Under the pieces are notes generated by a model, which saw nothing but the letters and a program-made list of their open reading frames with translations, had not been told where the DNA came from and did no database searches. A stretch of DNA of 64,000 nt from CBDAPI01 sp965248635. Its GTDB lineage: Bacteria; Acidobacteriota; UBA6911; RPQK01; CBDAPI01. Of this stretch, positions 8,173 to 15,875 are shown one piece after another. Location: NCBI GenBank assembly GCA_965248635.1, contig OZ252114.1, positions 496,001 through 560,000 on the forward strand. Reading direction: 5' to 3'. How positions within the stretch are numbered: position 1 is the stretch's first letter; each line of letters starts with the position of its first letter. Both the position numbers and the translations under genes were made by a program.

Positions 8173-9096
8173 ATGCCCTCGATCTCGACTGCGGGATTTG
8201 TGTCAATGTGCATTATCTGGGGACTCGCCTTTGTCGCCATCAAGTATTCGCTCCAGGATATCCCTCCCTTTCTCGGCGTCGCCCTGCGCTGCGGGCTAGC
8301 CGCGCTGACCTTGGGGCTCTTCGCTCGTTTTCGAAGGAAGCGATTACTCATCACCCGTCAGGACTTGAGGCTGGTCGCGCTGACCGGCATCGTGATCTAC
8401 TCGGGCAACTACGGTCTCATTCATTGGTCAGCACAGCGGCTCACCGCCGGGGTCATGGCAGTCCTGTTTTCCACTTACCCGATCTTTGTGGCTTTGCAGA
8501 ACGACTTTCTCAAACTCAACCCCCGGCAGGAGCACCGGAAGACCTACCTCGGTCTGTCGGTCTGCCTGGCAGGAATCATCACAATTTTCTATGACGAGAT
8601 CTTTTCGATGCGAGCGGACTGGAACATCATTCTCTCTAGCCTAGCTGTGCTTGGAGCCTCTTTTCTGGCGGCCGGTATGACTCTCGTTGCAAAGCATCGG
8701 TTGAGCCATCTCGATCCCGTCACCATGGCCTACTACCAGCTCCTGTTGGGATTCTGGCCAATCTTACTCCTCTCTTTCTCCCTGGGAGAAGTCGGCCCCT
8801 TTCGCCTCAGGCCCGGCAGCCTGATCGCGCTTCTCTACCTTGGCATTTTCGCTTCGGCGCTGGCCTTTACCCTTTTCTACTGGCTCCTGGCCCAGATGAG
8901 TCCTGTCAGTTTGACTCTTTTTGTGTACATCACACCGCTGGTCGCCATTGTTTCCGGGTGGCTACTTCTGGGTGAGGTCCCTCAACCGCGGTTGCTGGCA
9001 GGAACCGGCCTGGTCCTGACCGGGATCCTTCTTTGTCCGTCGCCCCGCCGCAACCCCGGGCGGAGTCCCGACCGTGAGGGAGGGGAGATCGGGTGA
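8173..9096 (+). CDS. EamA/DMT-superfamily membrane transporter
   Basis: 307 residues with about ten hydrophobic helices arranged as two EamA repeats. The first begins FVSMCIIWGLAFVAIKYSL; the second begins after the VLGASFLAAGMTLVAK helix and ends with the typical FVYITPLVAIVSGWLLLGE. Members of the family export amino acids or other metabolites across the inner membrane; the substrate cannot be told from sequence. It is the first clearly intact gene after the decayed stretch. A terminator-like structure lies upstream at 7949-7976. Confidence 0.85.
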   Translation: MPSISTAGFVSMCIIWGLAFVAIKYSLQDIPPFLGVALRCGLAALTLGLFARFRRKRLLITRQDLRLVALTGIVIYSGNYGLIHWSAQRLTAGVMAVLFSTYPIFVALQNDFLKLNPRQEHRKTYLGLSVCLAGIITIFYDEIFSMRADWNIILSSLAVLGASFLAAGMTLVAKHRLSHLDPVTMAYYQLLLGFWPILLLSFSLGEVGPFRLRPGSLIALLYLGIFASALAFTLFYWLLAQMSPVSLTLFVYITPLVAIVSGWLLLGEVPQPRLLAGTGLVLTGILLCPSPRRNPGRSPDREGGEIG

Positions 9097-9223
9097 GGGG
9101 TACTGTTCCTTACTGCCTACGGGCCAGTCCTGAAGCCGACCTGGGCAGCCGCCGAGTAGACAGAGGCGCGAGTCTTAACGAGCGCGCCACGTGGAACTTG
9201 GAACCTGGAACTTGGAACGTTCC

Positions 9224-10029
9224 TTAGAGTTCGAGGTCGGGACGCCGGGCGGGCAGAAACTGCCGGCGGGCGGGACACTGCTTCAGCTGACTCAGGTCCA
9301 ACTCAGCATAGAGAATCGCTTCCTCACCGACGGGGGCCCGTGCGATCACGCGGCCGAAAGGATCGGCCACATAGGATTCGCCGGCAAAGGTAAGACCCTC
9401 TTCCTCCCCCACTCGATTGGCCAGAGCAGCAAAATACCCGTTCTGAAAGGCGGCCACCTGCAACTCCGCTTCGAAGAGACCGGGAGGCCATTCATCCCCT
9501 GCTCCAGCCTGAGGGACCACGACCAGATCGGCTCCTTTCAACCCCAGCGCCCGCACGTACTCCGGGAAATGGCGGTCATAGCAAATCGCCACGCCCACTT
9601 TTCCGAGGTCTCAAAAACCGGTGCCCCTTTGTCACCCGGGGTGTAATAGTCCTGCTCGTGAAAACACGGTGCGTCCGTAATGTGAACCATTCTGGCAACA
9701 CCCAGGAGACTTCCATCGGCATCGATGACAGGAGAGGAATCGTAGGTACCGCCCCGACCGTCCGACTCATACAGGTTCAAGACCGTCACCACTCCGTGAT
9801 CCCTGGCGATCGTGGAGAAGAGGTCAGTGGTTGGCCCGGGGACCGGTTCACTCCATTCCAGAGGTCGTGTTTCGGCGGGTTGCTGCGGGAAAAAGGGAAG
9901 AAAAGCCAGTTCAGGAAAGACCACGAGTTGAGCTCCCCCCCGGGCGGCCTCCTTCAGCTTTCGGACTCCCTTCTCCCGGTTGGCTACAGGGTCATGGGTG
10001 GCACTTTGCTAGATGACGGCGATCTTCAT
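9224..10029 (-). pseudogene. Carbon-nitrogen hydrolase (nitrilase superfamily), inactivated
   Basis: ATG at 10029 gives MKIAVI, then an in-frame TAG (10011-10009), then QSATHDPVANREKGV, KEAARGGAQLVVFPELAF and onward. The Glu of FPELAF is the first catalytic residue. Near 9600 the frame breaks: VFETSEK is followed out of frame, and GVAICYDRHFPEYVRAL (catalytic Cys) resumes in another frame at 9598 and runs to 9224. The family attacks amide or nitrile C-N bonds with a Glu-Lys-Cys triad; N-carbamoylputrescine amidase-type enzymes look similar. One nonsense change and one frameshift in the same gene point to a pseudogene rather than a single read error. Confidence 0.8.
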
Positions 10030-10103
10030 TTGAACCCCTGGCAGGCGTCCTCACTCCTCGCTGGCTGTGTGTGAATGAATCCCATTGTCGGTCTTGTGTC
10101 AAG

Positions 10104-10133
10104 TTGCCCGTTTTCCAGAGGGGGGGATATAAT
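10104..10133 (+). promoter_or_regulatory. Promoter for the 2-oxoacid dehydrogenase operon, probably leaderless
   Basis: TTGCCC at 10104-10109 and TATAAT at 10128-10133 are separated by 18 bases. The ATG follows the TATAAT by only 7 bases, so transcription would begin at or next to the start codon. Confidence 0.5.
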
Positions 10134-10140
10134 CCGAGAT

Positions 10141-11241
10141 ATGGCTAAACAGTTCATCCAGATTCTCGACCCAGAAGGCGGGGTTAAGAACGAATCTGAT
10201 TTGCCCGACCTCGATTCCCAGCGCCTGGTTCAACTGTATTGTCTGATGGTTCTCAACCGGCGGGTTGATGAGCGCATGATCACGCTCCAGCGCCAGGGGC
10301 GAATCGGTTTCTATGTGGCCTCGATTGGCGAGGAAGCTGCCATCATCGGCAGTGCTGCGGCCCTCCAGGATAACGACTGGATCGTCCCCTGCTATCGTGA
10401 ACTGGGAGCGGCGCTCTTGCGGGGCTTCACCGTTTTCGAGTTATGCTGTCAGCTCTTCGGAACCAGGGAAGACGCCACCAAGGGCCGCCAGATGCCCTGC
10501 CATTATGCACTTCCCAAGCTCCGTTATACCTCCGTCTCGAGTCCCGTGGGAACACAAATACCCCACGCTACCGGCCTGGCCCTGGGCGCCCAGATTACAG
10601 GCAACCGGGACGCCGTCCTGGTCTACTTTGGTGATGGCGCGACTTCCACCGGTGACTTTCACGTCGCTGCCAACCTGGCGGGAACAAGAAAAGCTCCCGT
10701 TGTATTCCTGTGCCGAAACAACCAGTGGGCCATATCGGTCCCGGTTGAAAGGCAGACTGCCGCCGAGTCTCTTGCTGCCAAAGCGCACGGCTATGGATTC
10801 GAGGGAATCCGTGTGGACGGAAACGATCTGCTGGCGATCTACCAGGAGACCCGGGCAGCCGTTGAAAAGGCCCGAGACGGCCGAGGACCGACCCTGATAG
10901 AGGCCTTCACCTATCGCCTGGAGGGCCACTCGACATCGGACGATCCGCGAGCCTACCGGGAAGAAGAACAGGTCCTGGCCTGGAAGAAACGGGATCCCCT
11001 GAAGAGGCTGCGCGCTTATCTGACCGCCACAGGCATGTGGAGCGAGCAACAGGAGCAGGAACTGGAAGCCGACACCCGTGACCGCATTTTGACCGCTGTT
11101 CGGAAAGCTGAGGCCGGCGGCCCACCACCCCGGGAAAGTCTCTTTAAGGATGTTTACGACGAAGTACCGTGGAACCTTCGCGATCAGCAGGCAGAACTAG
11201 AGCGAAGCCTGGAATCATCATCGGTCAAACAAAAAGTGTGA
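10141..11241 (+). CDS. pdhA: 2-oxoacid dehydrogenase E1 component, alpha subunit
   Basis: 366 residues from ATG 10141, chosen because TATAAT lies 7 bases upstream and the homologous part starts soon after. It carries the thiamine diphosphate motif GDGATSTGDFHVAANLAG ending in CRNNQWAIS, and the conserved RYREEEQVLAWKKRDPL tail. With E1beta it decarboxylates pyruvate or a branched-chain 2-oxoacid and transfers the acyl group to the lipoyl arm of E2. The next two genes are E1beta (7 bases away) and E2, forming one operon. The alpha/beta split form fits both pyruvate and branched-chain complexes; substrate is undecided. No E3 gene is in the window. Confidence 0.9.
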   Translation: MAKQFIQILDPEGGVKNESDLPDLDSQRLVQLYCLMVLNRRVDERMITLQRQGRIGFYVASIGEEAAIIGSAAALQDNDWIVPCYRELGAALLRGFTVFELCCQLFGTREDATKGRQMPCHYALPKLRYTSVSSPVGTQIPHATGLALGAQITGNRDAVLVYFGDGATSTGDFHVAANLAGTRKAPVVFLCRNNQWAISVPVERQTAAESLAAKAHGYGFEGIRVDGNDLLAIYQETRAAVEKARDGRGPTLIEAFTYRLEGHSTSDDPRAYREEEQVLAWKKRDPLKRLRAYLTATGMWSEQQEQELEADTRDRILTAVRKAEAGGPPPRESLFKDVYDEVPWNLRDQQAELERSLESSSVKQKV

Positions 11242-11248
11242 GGGCGAC

Positions 11249-12226
11249 ATGCCCAGCATGAACATCATTCAAGCGGTCAACTCGGCCTTGTCTTGTGAGC
11301 TCACTCGCGACCAGAACGTGGTGGTGTTTGGAGAAGACGTCGGGAAGTTCGGCGGAGTCTTTCGGGCCACGGCAGGCCTTCAGAAAGAATTCGGGGGAAA
11401 ACGCGTTTTTGACACGCCGCTCTCCGAGAACGGAATCGTGGGAGCGGCCATAGGCATGTGTCTGTACGGTCTCCGGCCGGTTCCGGAAATCCAGTTTGCG
11501 GACTACATCTATCCGGCTTTCGATCAAATCGTCAATGAAGCCTCTAAGATGCGTTATCGCTCGGGCGGGCTATTTACCTGCCCCATGGTGATTCGGACTC
11601 CTTACGGAGGCGGAATCAGGGGCGGCCACTACCACTCCCAGAGCCCGGAGGCTTACTTTGCTCACACTCCGGGACTGAAGGTCGTTGTCCCCTCCACCCC
11701 CTACGAGGCGAAGGGGCTGCTCGCGGCGGCCATTCGAGATGACAACCCGGTTCTGTTCATGGAACCAAAAAGACTCTACCGCTCCGCCCGGGGCGAAGTT
11801 CCCGAAGAGGCCTACACGATCGATCTGGGAGCTGCCCGAATCGCGCGCAGTGGGACAGATGTGACGCTGATCAGCTACGGCGCCATGGTTCCGGTCTCCT
11901 TGAGTGCGGCCGAAGAGGCGGAGGAAGAACTGGACGTCTCGATCGAAGTCGTCGACCTCAGAACCCTGATCCCGTACGACGTCAAGACCGTTCTTGAATC
12001 GGTACAAAAAACGGGTCGCGTCATCGTCGTTCATGAGGCTCCCAAAACGTGTGGATTCGGTGCGGAACTGGCAGCGACAATCACCGAGAAAGCCCTCCTG
12101 CATCTCGAGTCCCCGGTCTACCGGGTCACCGGTTTCGACACCCCCTTCCCCTACGCACTGGAGGAAGACTACCTGCCTTCTTCCAGCCGCATTATGCGAG
12201 CCGCCCAGGAAAGCCTTGCCTTCTAG
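11249..12226 (+). CDS. pdhB: 2-oxoacid dehydrogenase E1 component, beta subunit
   Basis: 325 residues (ATG 11258 is an alternative start). It shows VVVFGEDVGKFGGVFRAT, FDTPLSENGIVGAAIGMC and PYGGGIRGGHYHSQSPEAYFAHTPGLKVVVPSTP, all typical of E1beta, which binds the pyrimidine side of thiamine diphosphate. It ends with the transketolase C-terminal domain (VIVVHEAPKTCGFGAELAA). The gene sits between E1alpha and E2 with short spacers. It acts in the cytoplasm as an alpha2beta2 heterotetramer. Confidence 0.92.
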   Translation: MPSMNIIQAVNSALSCELTRDQNVVVFGEDVGKFGGVFRATAGLQKEFGGKRVFDTPLSENGIVGAAIGMCLYGLRPVPEIQFADYIYPAFDQIVNEASKMRYRSGGLFTCPMVIRTPYGGGIRGGHYHSQSPEAYFAHTPGLKVVVPSTPYEAKGLLAAAIRDDNPVLFMEPKRLYRSARGEVPEEAYTIDLGAARIARSGTDVTLISYGAMVPVSLSAAEEAEEELDVSIEVVDLRTLIPYDVKTVLESVQKTGRVIVVHEAPKTCGFGAELAATITEKALLHLESPVYRVTGFDTPFPYALEEDYLPSSSRIMRAAQESLAF

Positions 12227-12240
12227 CACTCACTTTCATA

Positions 12241-13446
12241 ATGCCCTACGAATTCAAGTTGCCCGATATTGGAGAAGGAGTCGTCGAAGGCGAAATCGTC
12301 CGCTGGCTGATCAGACCTGGCGATCACTTGGAAGAAGATCAGCCCATGGTCGAGGTCATGACGGACAAGGCTACGGTCGAGATTCCATCGCCGGTGAGTG
12401 GCGAAGTTCTGAAGACGGTTGGCGGGGAAGGAGCACTCATTGCGGTTGGGGCAACGCTCCTGGTCATCGACGCTCCCGAGGGCCCGGAACAGGCCACTGC
12501 CTCTTCTGAGAAGCAGCCAGAAAGAACACCTCCAGCAGCCAGCTCGATGGTTCAGCAGGCTCCGCTGCGCAGCCAGAAACAGGCCCAGAACCTTGCCACT
12601 CCCGGTGTTCGACGCCTTTCCCGAGAAATGGGAGTGGATCTGTCCGGAGTTCAGGGAACCGGCGCCGGAGGCAGAATCACCCGCCAGGATGTCGAGCGGG
12701 CGCATAGCCAGCCACCCGAAGTTTCGAGCCAGGCCGAAGGGTCCCGCGATTCGATTCCCTACCGGGGAGTCCGCAAGAAAATCGGGGTTCACCTGGTGGC
12801 TGCCAAGCGGTTTGCGCCGCATTACACCTACGTGGAAGAGGTTGACGCAACTCCACTGGTGGAGTTGCGATCAGAATTCAAGCGACACAATGACGGCCAG
12901 GATCTGACCTATCTGCCTTTTTTCATAAAGGCATGTGTCAGCGGCCTGAAAAAATACCCCATCCTCAACTCCAGCCTGGACGAAGAAAAGAAGCTGATTC
13001 AGCTCAAGCGATTCTACAATATCGGGGTCGCTATCGCGACTCCTGAGGGCCTGATTGTTCCGGTCATCAAAAAGGCCGACGACAAGAGTGTGCTCGATAT
13101 CTCGGCTGAGATTCAATCGCTGGCGGAACAGGCCCGGTCAGGAAGGATCCAGCTGGAAGATCTTCGCGACGGGACCTTCACCATCACCAGTCTGGGAGCC
13201 CTGGGCGGAGTTCTGGCCACTCCAATCATCAACTATCCGGAAGTGGCCATTCTGGGGGTCCACAAGATCAGGGAACGGCCGGTGGTCCGGAAGGGGGAAG
13301 TGGTCATCCGTCACATGATGAATCTGAGCCTTTCACTCGATCACCGTGTAGTGGACGGATTTGTTGGAGCCGAGTTTCTCCGCGACGTCATCTCTCAGCT
13401 GGAAAACCCGGGACTGCTTCTTGGATCACTGCGCAGTGACCGGTAG
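12241..13446 (+). CDS. pdhC: 2-oxoacid dehydrogenase E2 component (dihydrolipoamide acyltransferase)
   Basis: 401 residues from ATG 12241. Domains in order: one lipoyl domain (residues 1-78, lipoyl Lys in MTDKATVEIPSP), a Pro/Gln/Ala-rich linker, the peripheral E3-binding domain (ATPGVRRLSREMGVDLSGVQ, TGAGGRITRQDVE), and the catalytic acyltransferase core with the active-site HRVVDG near the C-terminus. It moves the acyl group from E1 to CoA. Last gene of the E1alpha-E1beta-E2 operon; a REP-like repeat follows at 13457. Confidence 0.92.
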   Translation: MPYEFKLPDIGEGVVEGEIVRWLIRPGDHLEEDQPMVEVMTDKATVEIPSPVSGEVLKTVGGEGALIAVGATLLVIDAPEGPEQATASSEKQPERTPPAASSMVQQAPLRSQKQAQNLATPGVRRLSREMGVDLSGVQGTGAGGRITRQDVERAHSQPPEVSSQAEGSRDSIPYRGVRKKIGVHLVAAKRFAPHYTYVEEVDATPLVELRSEFKRHNDGQDLTYLPFFIKACVSGLKKYPILNSSLDEEKKLIQLKRFYNIGVAIATPEGLIVPVIKKADDKSVLDISAEIQSLAEQARSGRIQLEDLRDGTFTITSLGALGGVLATPIINYPEVAILGVHKIRERPVVRKGEVVIRHMMNLSLSLDHRVVDGFVGAEFLRDVISQLENPGLLLGSLRSDR

Positions 13447-13456
13447 GTCTGCCAGC

Positions 13457-13514
13457 AGAACCGCGGGCGCCTGGCCGCGGCTTCCACTCTGCCCTCGCTG
13501 GCGCTCGGGGTTCT
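13457..13514. repeat. REP-type palindromic repeat, copy 1
   Basis: The unit begins AGAACCGCGGGCGCC, continues with GGCCGCGG, has a variable centre and ends GCTCGGGGTTCT. Outer ends AGAACC/GGGTTCT and inner CCGCGG arms can pair. Two more copies lie at 20975 and 21064, next to a RAYT-like gene. It occupies the gap between the convergent E2 and esterase genes. Confidence 0.6.
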
Positions 13515-13550
13515 GATAATTCTCGTGGTAACGGCCCTGAGTGCTGTATC

Positions 13551-14504
13551 CTAAAAGCTGCTGGCCAGGAACTTCAGGATCTCGGGCAGATGTTTGCCGA
13601 CCAGCCCCCACCCGTGCGGCTCGCCCTCGTAGATGTGAAGCTGATTGTCAACCGTCCTGGTTTCCAACAGGTCGGCCAGGCCACGAATGCCCTCCTCCAT
13701 CGGAATCATCTGATTGTAACGATCCGCGGTCCCATAGAGCATCATCACCCGCAGACTGTTCAGGTTGCCTTTGGCCAGAGTCTTGAGGTTGTTGGCCTGC
13801 CAGTGCTCCAGGTCGACCGGGTTTCCGTAGACCCGGTACAGGAGTCGCGAAAAAAACTGCGAGCGACTCGGGTCGGGGCCGTTCAGCAGCTCGGATGGAT
13901 CGTCGCCCAGCAGCACAATCGGCGAACTGGCCGCTACGGCTGAGTAGGAATCGGAATACTTGAACGCCAGCTTGAGCGCGCCGTATCCGCCCATGGAGGT
14001 TCCTCCTATGGCGCGACCTTTTCGGTCTTTGCGGACTCGGAACCTGCTTTCCATTTCCTTAATGAAATCTCTCTGGATGGCGCTCTCATAAAGAGCCTGC
14101 CCATCTGCCGAATCCGTGTAATACCCTCTCTCTCCAGAAGGGTGCGCCATCACAAATTCAGTCAGAGCGTGTTCACGAATTGTCTTGTCGACGATCTCCG
14201 GCAAATTGCCATAGCGGCCAACGCACCAGCTGGTATGGTCATTGTTCATCCCGTGCAGGAAATAAACAACGGGGTAGGTTCTGCCGCTCGATTCGTAGCC
14301 GGCGGGAAGAAAGACGCTGTACCCCAGATCCTGGTTGAGGGATTCGGAGTGAAAGGAATGGAATTCAACCCGCGAGCCCGAGGCCAGATGAATGGTTCCC
14401 GGATCGACCAGACGCCGAGGAGGGCCGCCCCGTTGAGCCACAGCTCCTGCCCAGGGAAGGAGAAGAACGGGCACCAGCGAGAGAAGCTTGATTCGTGAAA
14501 ACAT
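13551..14504 (-). CDS. Secreted alpha/beta-hydrolase esterase (esterase D-like)
   Basis: 317 residues. It starts with a signal peptide (KLLSLVPVLLLPWAGAVAQ). The fold features are YPVVYFLHGMNNDHTSW (oxyanion region), the nucleophile motif GGTSMGGYGALKLA and a late His in EGEPHGWGLV. The family (putative esterase, PF00756) includes S-formylglutathione hydrolase, feruloyl esterase domains and mycolyltransferases; the exported form suggests an extracytoplasmic carbohydrate or short-chain esterase. TATAAT lies 6 bases before its ATG. It is convergent with the E2 gene. Confidence 0.85.
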   Translation of the reverse strand: MFSRIKLLSLVPVLLLPWAGAVAQRGGPPRRLVDPGTIHLASGSRVEFHSFHSESLNQDLGYSVFLPAGYESSGRTYPVVYFLHGMNNDHTSWCVGRYGNLPEIVDKTIREHALTEFVMAHPSGERGYYTDSADGQALYESAIQRDFIKEMESRFRVRKDRKGRAIGGTSMGGYGALKLAFKYSDSYSAVAASSPIVLLGDDPSELLNGPDPSRSQFFSRLLYRVYGNPVDLEHWQANNLKTLAKGNLNSLRVMMLYGTADRYNQMIPMEEGIRGLADLLETRTVDNQLHIYEGEPHGWGLVGKHLPEILKFLASSF

Positions 14505-14510
14505 CCGGAG

Positions 14511-14516
14511 ATTATA
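14511..14516 (-). promoter_or_regulatory. -10 element of the esterase gene, probably leaderless
   Basis: TATAAT on the minus strand, 6 bases before the ATG at 14504. No clear -35 box is visible. Same arrangement as the pdhA, selD and VWFA genes. Confidence 0.45.
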
Positions 14517-14577
14517 GCCTAACGAGGCTCTGCCTCAGACCGACGAGCAAAGTGCTCAGGTGTAAACTTCACTCAAG
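14517..14577. repeat. Dispersed repeat (CTCAGGTGTAAA family), intact copy
   Basis: Contains GCCTCAGACC, ACGAGCAA and CTCAGGTGTAAA, then TCACTCAAGTGATC. A second copy at 20905-20957 has the same left part; its right part (CGCTCAAGTGATC) appears about 210 bases further on, after two REP units. Confidence 0.5.
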
Positions 14578-14594
14578 TGATCTAGTGCAGCGCG

Positions 14595-15683
14595 TCACAA
14601 ATCTTGACCGGTCACACCCTTCCAAATCTTGCCAATGTAACTCGAAACCGGAAGAGACTCTTGCTCCAGATCCGCCCAGCGCCATTCGGGGTGCTCCGAG
14701 ACCGGTTCGAGAAGTTCGCAGAGCAGTGGAGTAAACACAAGCTTTCGAAAAGTGACCTGATGCTTCACCTCTTTCAGCCGCCGGATGGGACGGAGACTCA
14801 GGCCGTGTTCGCTGCGGAAACGCAGCGGGATGTCCTCTACGCCCGCCGCGATTTTAGGGAATTCCCAGAATCCCTGCAGGTACGGCTCTAAGCAGGCCCT
14901 GGTCAGCAGTACGCAATTCTGACTGTCGAGGATCACCGCGCTGATGAAGAGAAGTTGCTCCGGAGGGCGCTTCTTCCGGCTGTGTGGAACCTCTTCCTGC
15001 ACTTCTGCTTGCCGGGCCTCACAGAACGTCTCAAAAGGGCACTCTTCGCAGGAAGGCCTGCGAGGCGTACAGACCAGGGCTCCCAGCTCCATCAGAGCTT
15101 GATTGAATTCCCGGATATGGGGGGCGATGCAGGGACCCTTCACCAGTTCATTCAGGAGGCTCCAGAAGGCTCTTTCCCACGAATGGTCAACTTCGGCCAC
15201 GCAGAAGAGCCGAGCCAGGACTCGCTTCACATTCCCGTCCAGGATAGCTTCCGGAAGCCCGTAGGCCTGGGAGAGCACCGCTCCGGCCGTGTAGGCCCCT
15301 ACTCCGGGCAGTTTCAGGGCCGTCTCCCGGTCCCTGGGGAATCGTCCCCGATGCTCCCGGTCGATGATCTGGGCGGCCCGCCACAGGTTGTCGGCCCGGC
15401 GGTAATAACCGAGACCGGACCACAGACTGAGAACCTGTTCTCTAGGGGCCCGGGCCAGGTCTTCAACCCTGGGAAAAGACTCGAGAAAGCGCCGATAGTA
15501 GGGTAGTACCGTTTGGATCCGCGTCTGCTGCAGCATGGTCTCGGCAACCCAGATTCGATAGGCATCCGGCTGATCCCGCCACGGGAGGTCGCGGCGCGCC
15601 TGCTCGTACCATTGGAGAAGCCGCCTCCCAAAAACTGGGGTTGGGATTTGCAGTTCGACCTCTCTGGCGACTCCCGATTCCAA
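14595..15683 (-). CDS. mutY: A/G-specific adenine DNA glycosylase MutY
   Basis: 362 residues. It removes adenine mispaired with 8-oxoguanine. Visible: catalytic Glu in ETMLQQTRI, the helix-hairpin-helix LPGVGAYTAGAV, catalytic Asp in LDGNVKRVLAR, and the iron-sulfur cluster ligands C-TPRRPS-C-EE-C-PFETF-C. A NUDIX-like C-terminal domain (AVILDSQNCVLLTR, GFWEFP) reads 8-oxoG. The start is taken as TTG at 15683 since no ATG precedes the conserved part; it is uncertain. A TIR relic (CTAGTGCAGCGCG, 14581-14593) sits directly after the stop. It lies downstream of selD, separated by a short inverted-repeat element. Confidence 0.93.
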   Translation of the reverse strand: MESGVAREVELQIPTPVFGRRLLQWYEQARRDLPWRDQPDAYRIWVAETMLQQTRIQTVLPYYRRFLESFPRVEDLARAPREQVLSLWSGLGYYRRADNLWRAAQIIDREHRGRFPRDRETALKLPGVGAYTAGAVLSQAYGLPEAILDGNVKRVLARLFCVAEVDHSWERAFWSLLNELVKGPCIAPHIREFNQALMELGALVCTPRRPSCEECPFETFCEARQAEVQEEVPHSRKKRPPEQLLFISAVILDSQNCVLLTRACLEPYLQGFWEFPKIAAGVEDIPLRFRSEHGLSLRPIRRLKEVKHQVTFRKLVFTPLLCELLEPVSEHPEWRWADLEQESLPVSSYIGKIWKGVTGQDL

Positions 15684-15710
15684 GCTGGCTCCCTGGCGCG
15701 CGACCGCGCA

Positions 15711-15875
15711 CTAGTGTACTGTCCGGAAAGTTCACGCCGCTACTTCGGGCGTCTTTTCGCCGACAGCTTTGTTGCGCTACCTCGAAATACTCCCGGCATT
15801 CCTGCGTCGCGCGCCTCACTGACGACGAAAATCCATCCCGAATTAACCCCGCGAACTTCCCGGACAGCACACTAG
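15711..15875. mobile_element. MITE-like element, family A (TIR in CTAG site)
   Basis: 165 bp bounded by CTAG at both ends. The terminal inverted repeats begin CTAGTGTACTGTCCGG and CTAGTGTGCTGTCCGG and match over about 23 bases with three differences. No gene inside. Target CTAG with a duplicated TA fits IS630/Tc1-type transposition. The right-hand CTAG supplies or preserves the TAG stop of selD. A lone related end lies at 39481-39505. Confidence 0.75.

Noticed and set aside
8004..8210. Minus-strand ORF with several Cys (ending GLGEPREVEILRQQE) upstream of the DMT transporter
   Set aside because: No recognisable family, no ribosome site, and its start overlaps the transporter start. Kept only as a remote possibility.
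9185..9220. Tandem TTGGAAC-type words, also seen near 56037
   Set aside because: Short, low-complexity and without a defined unit; not enough to call a repeat family or CRISPR.
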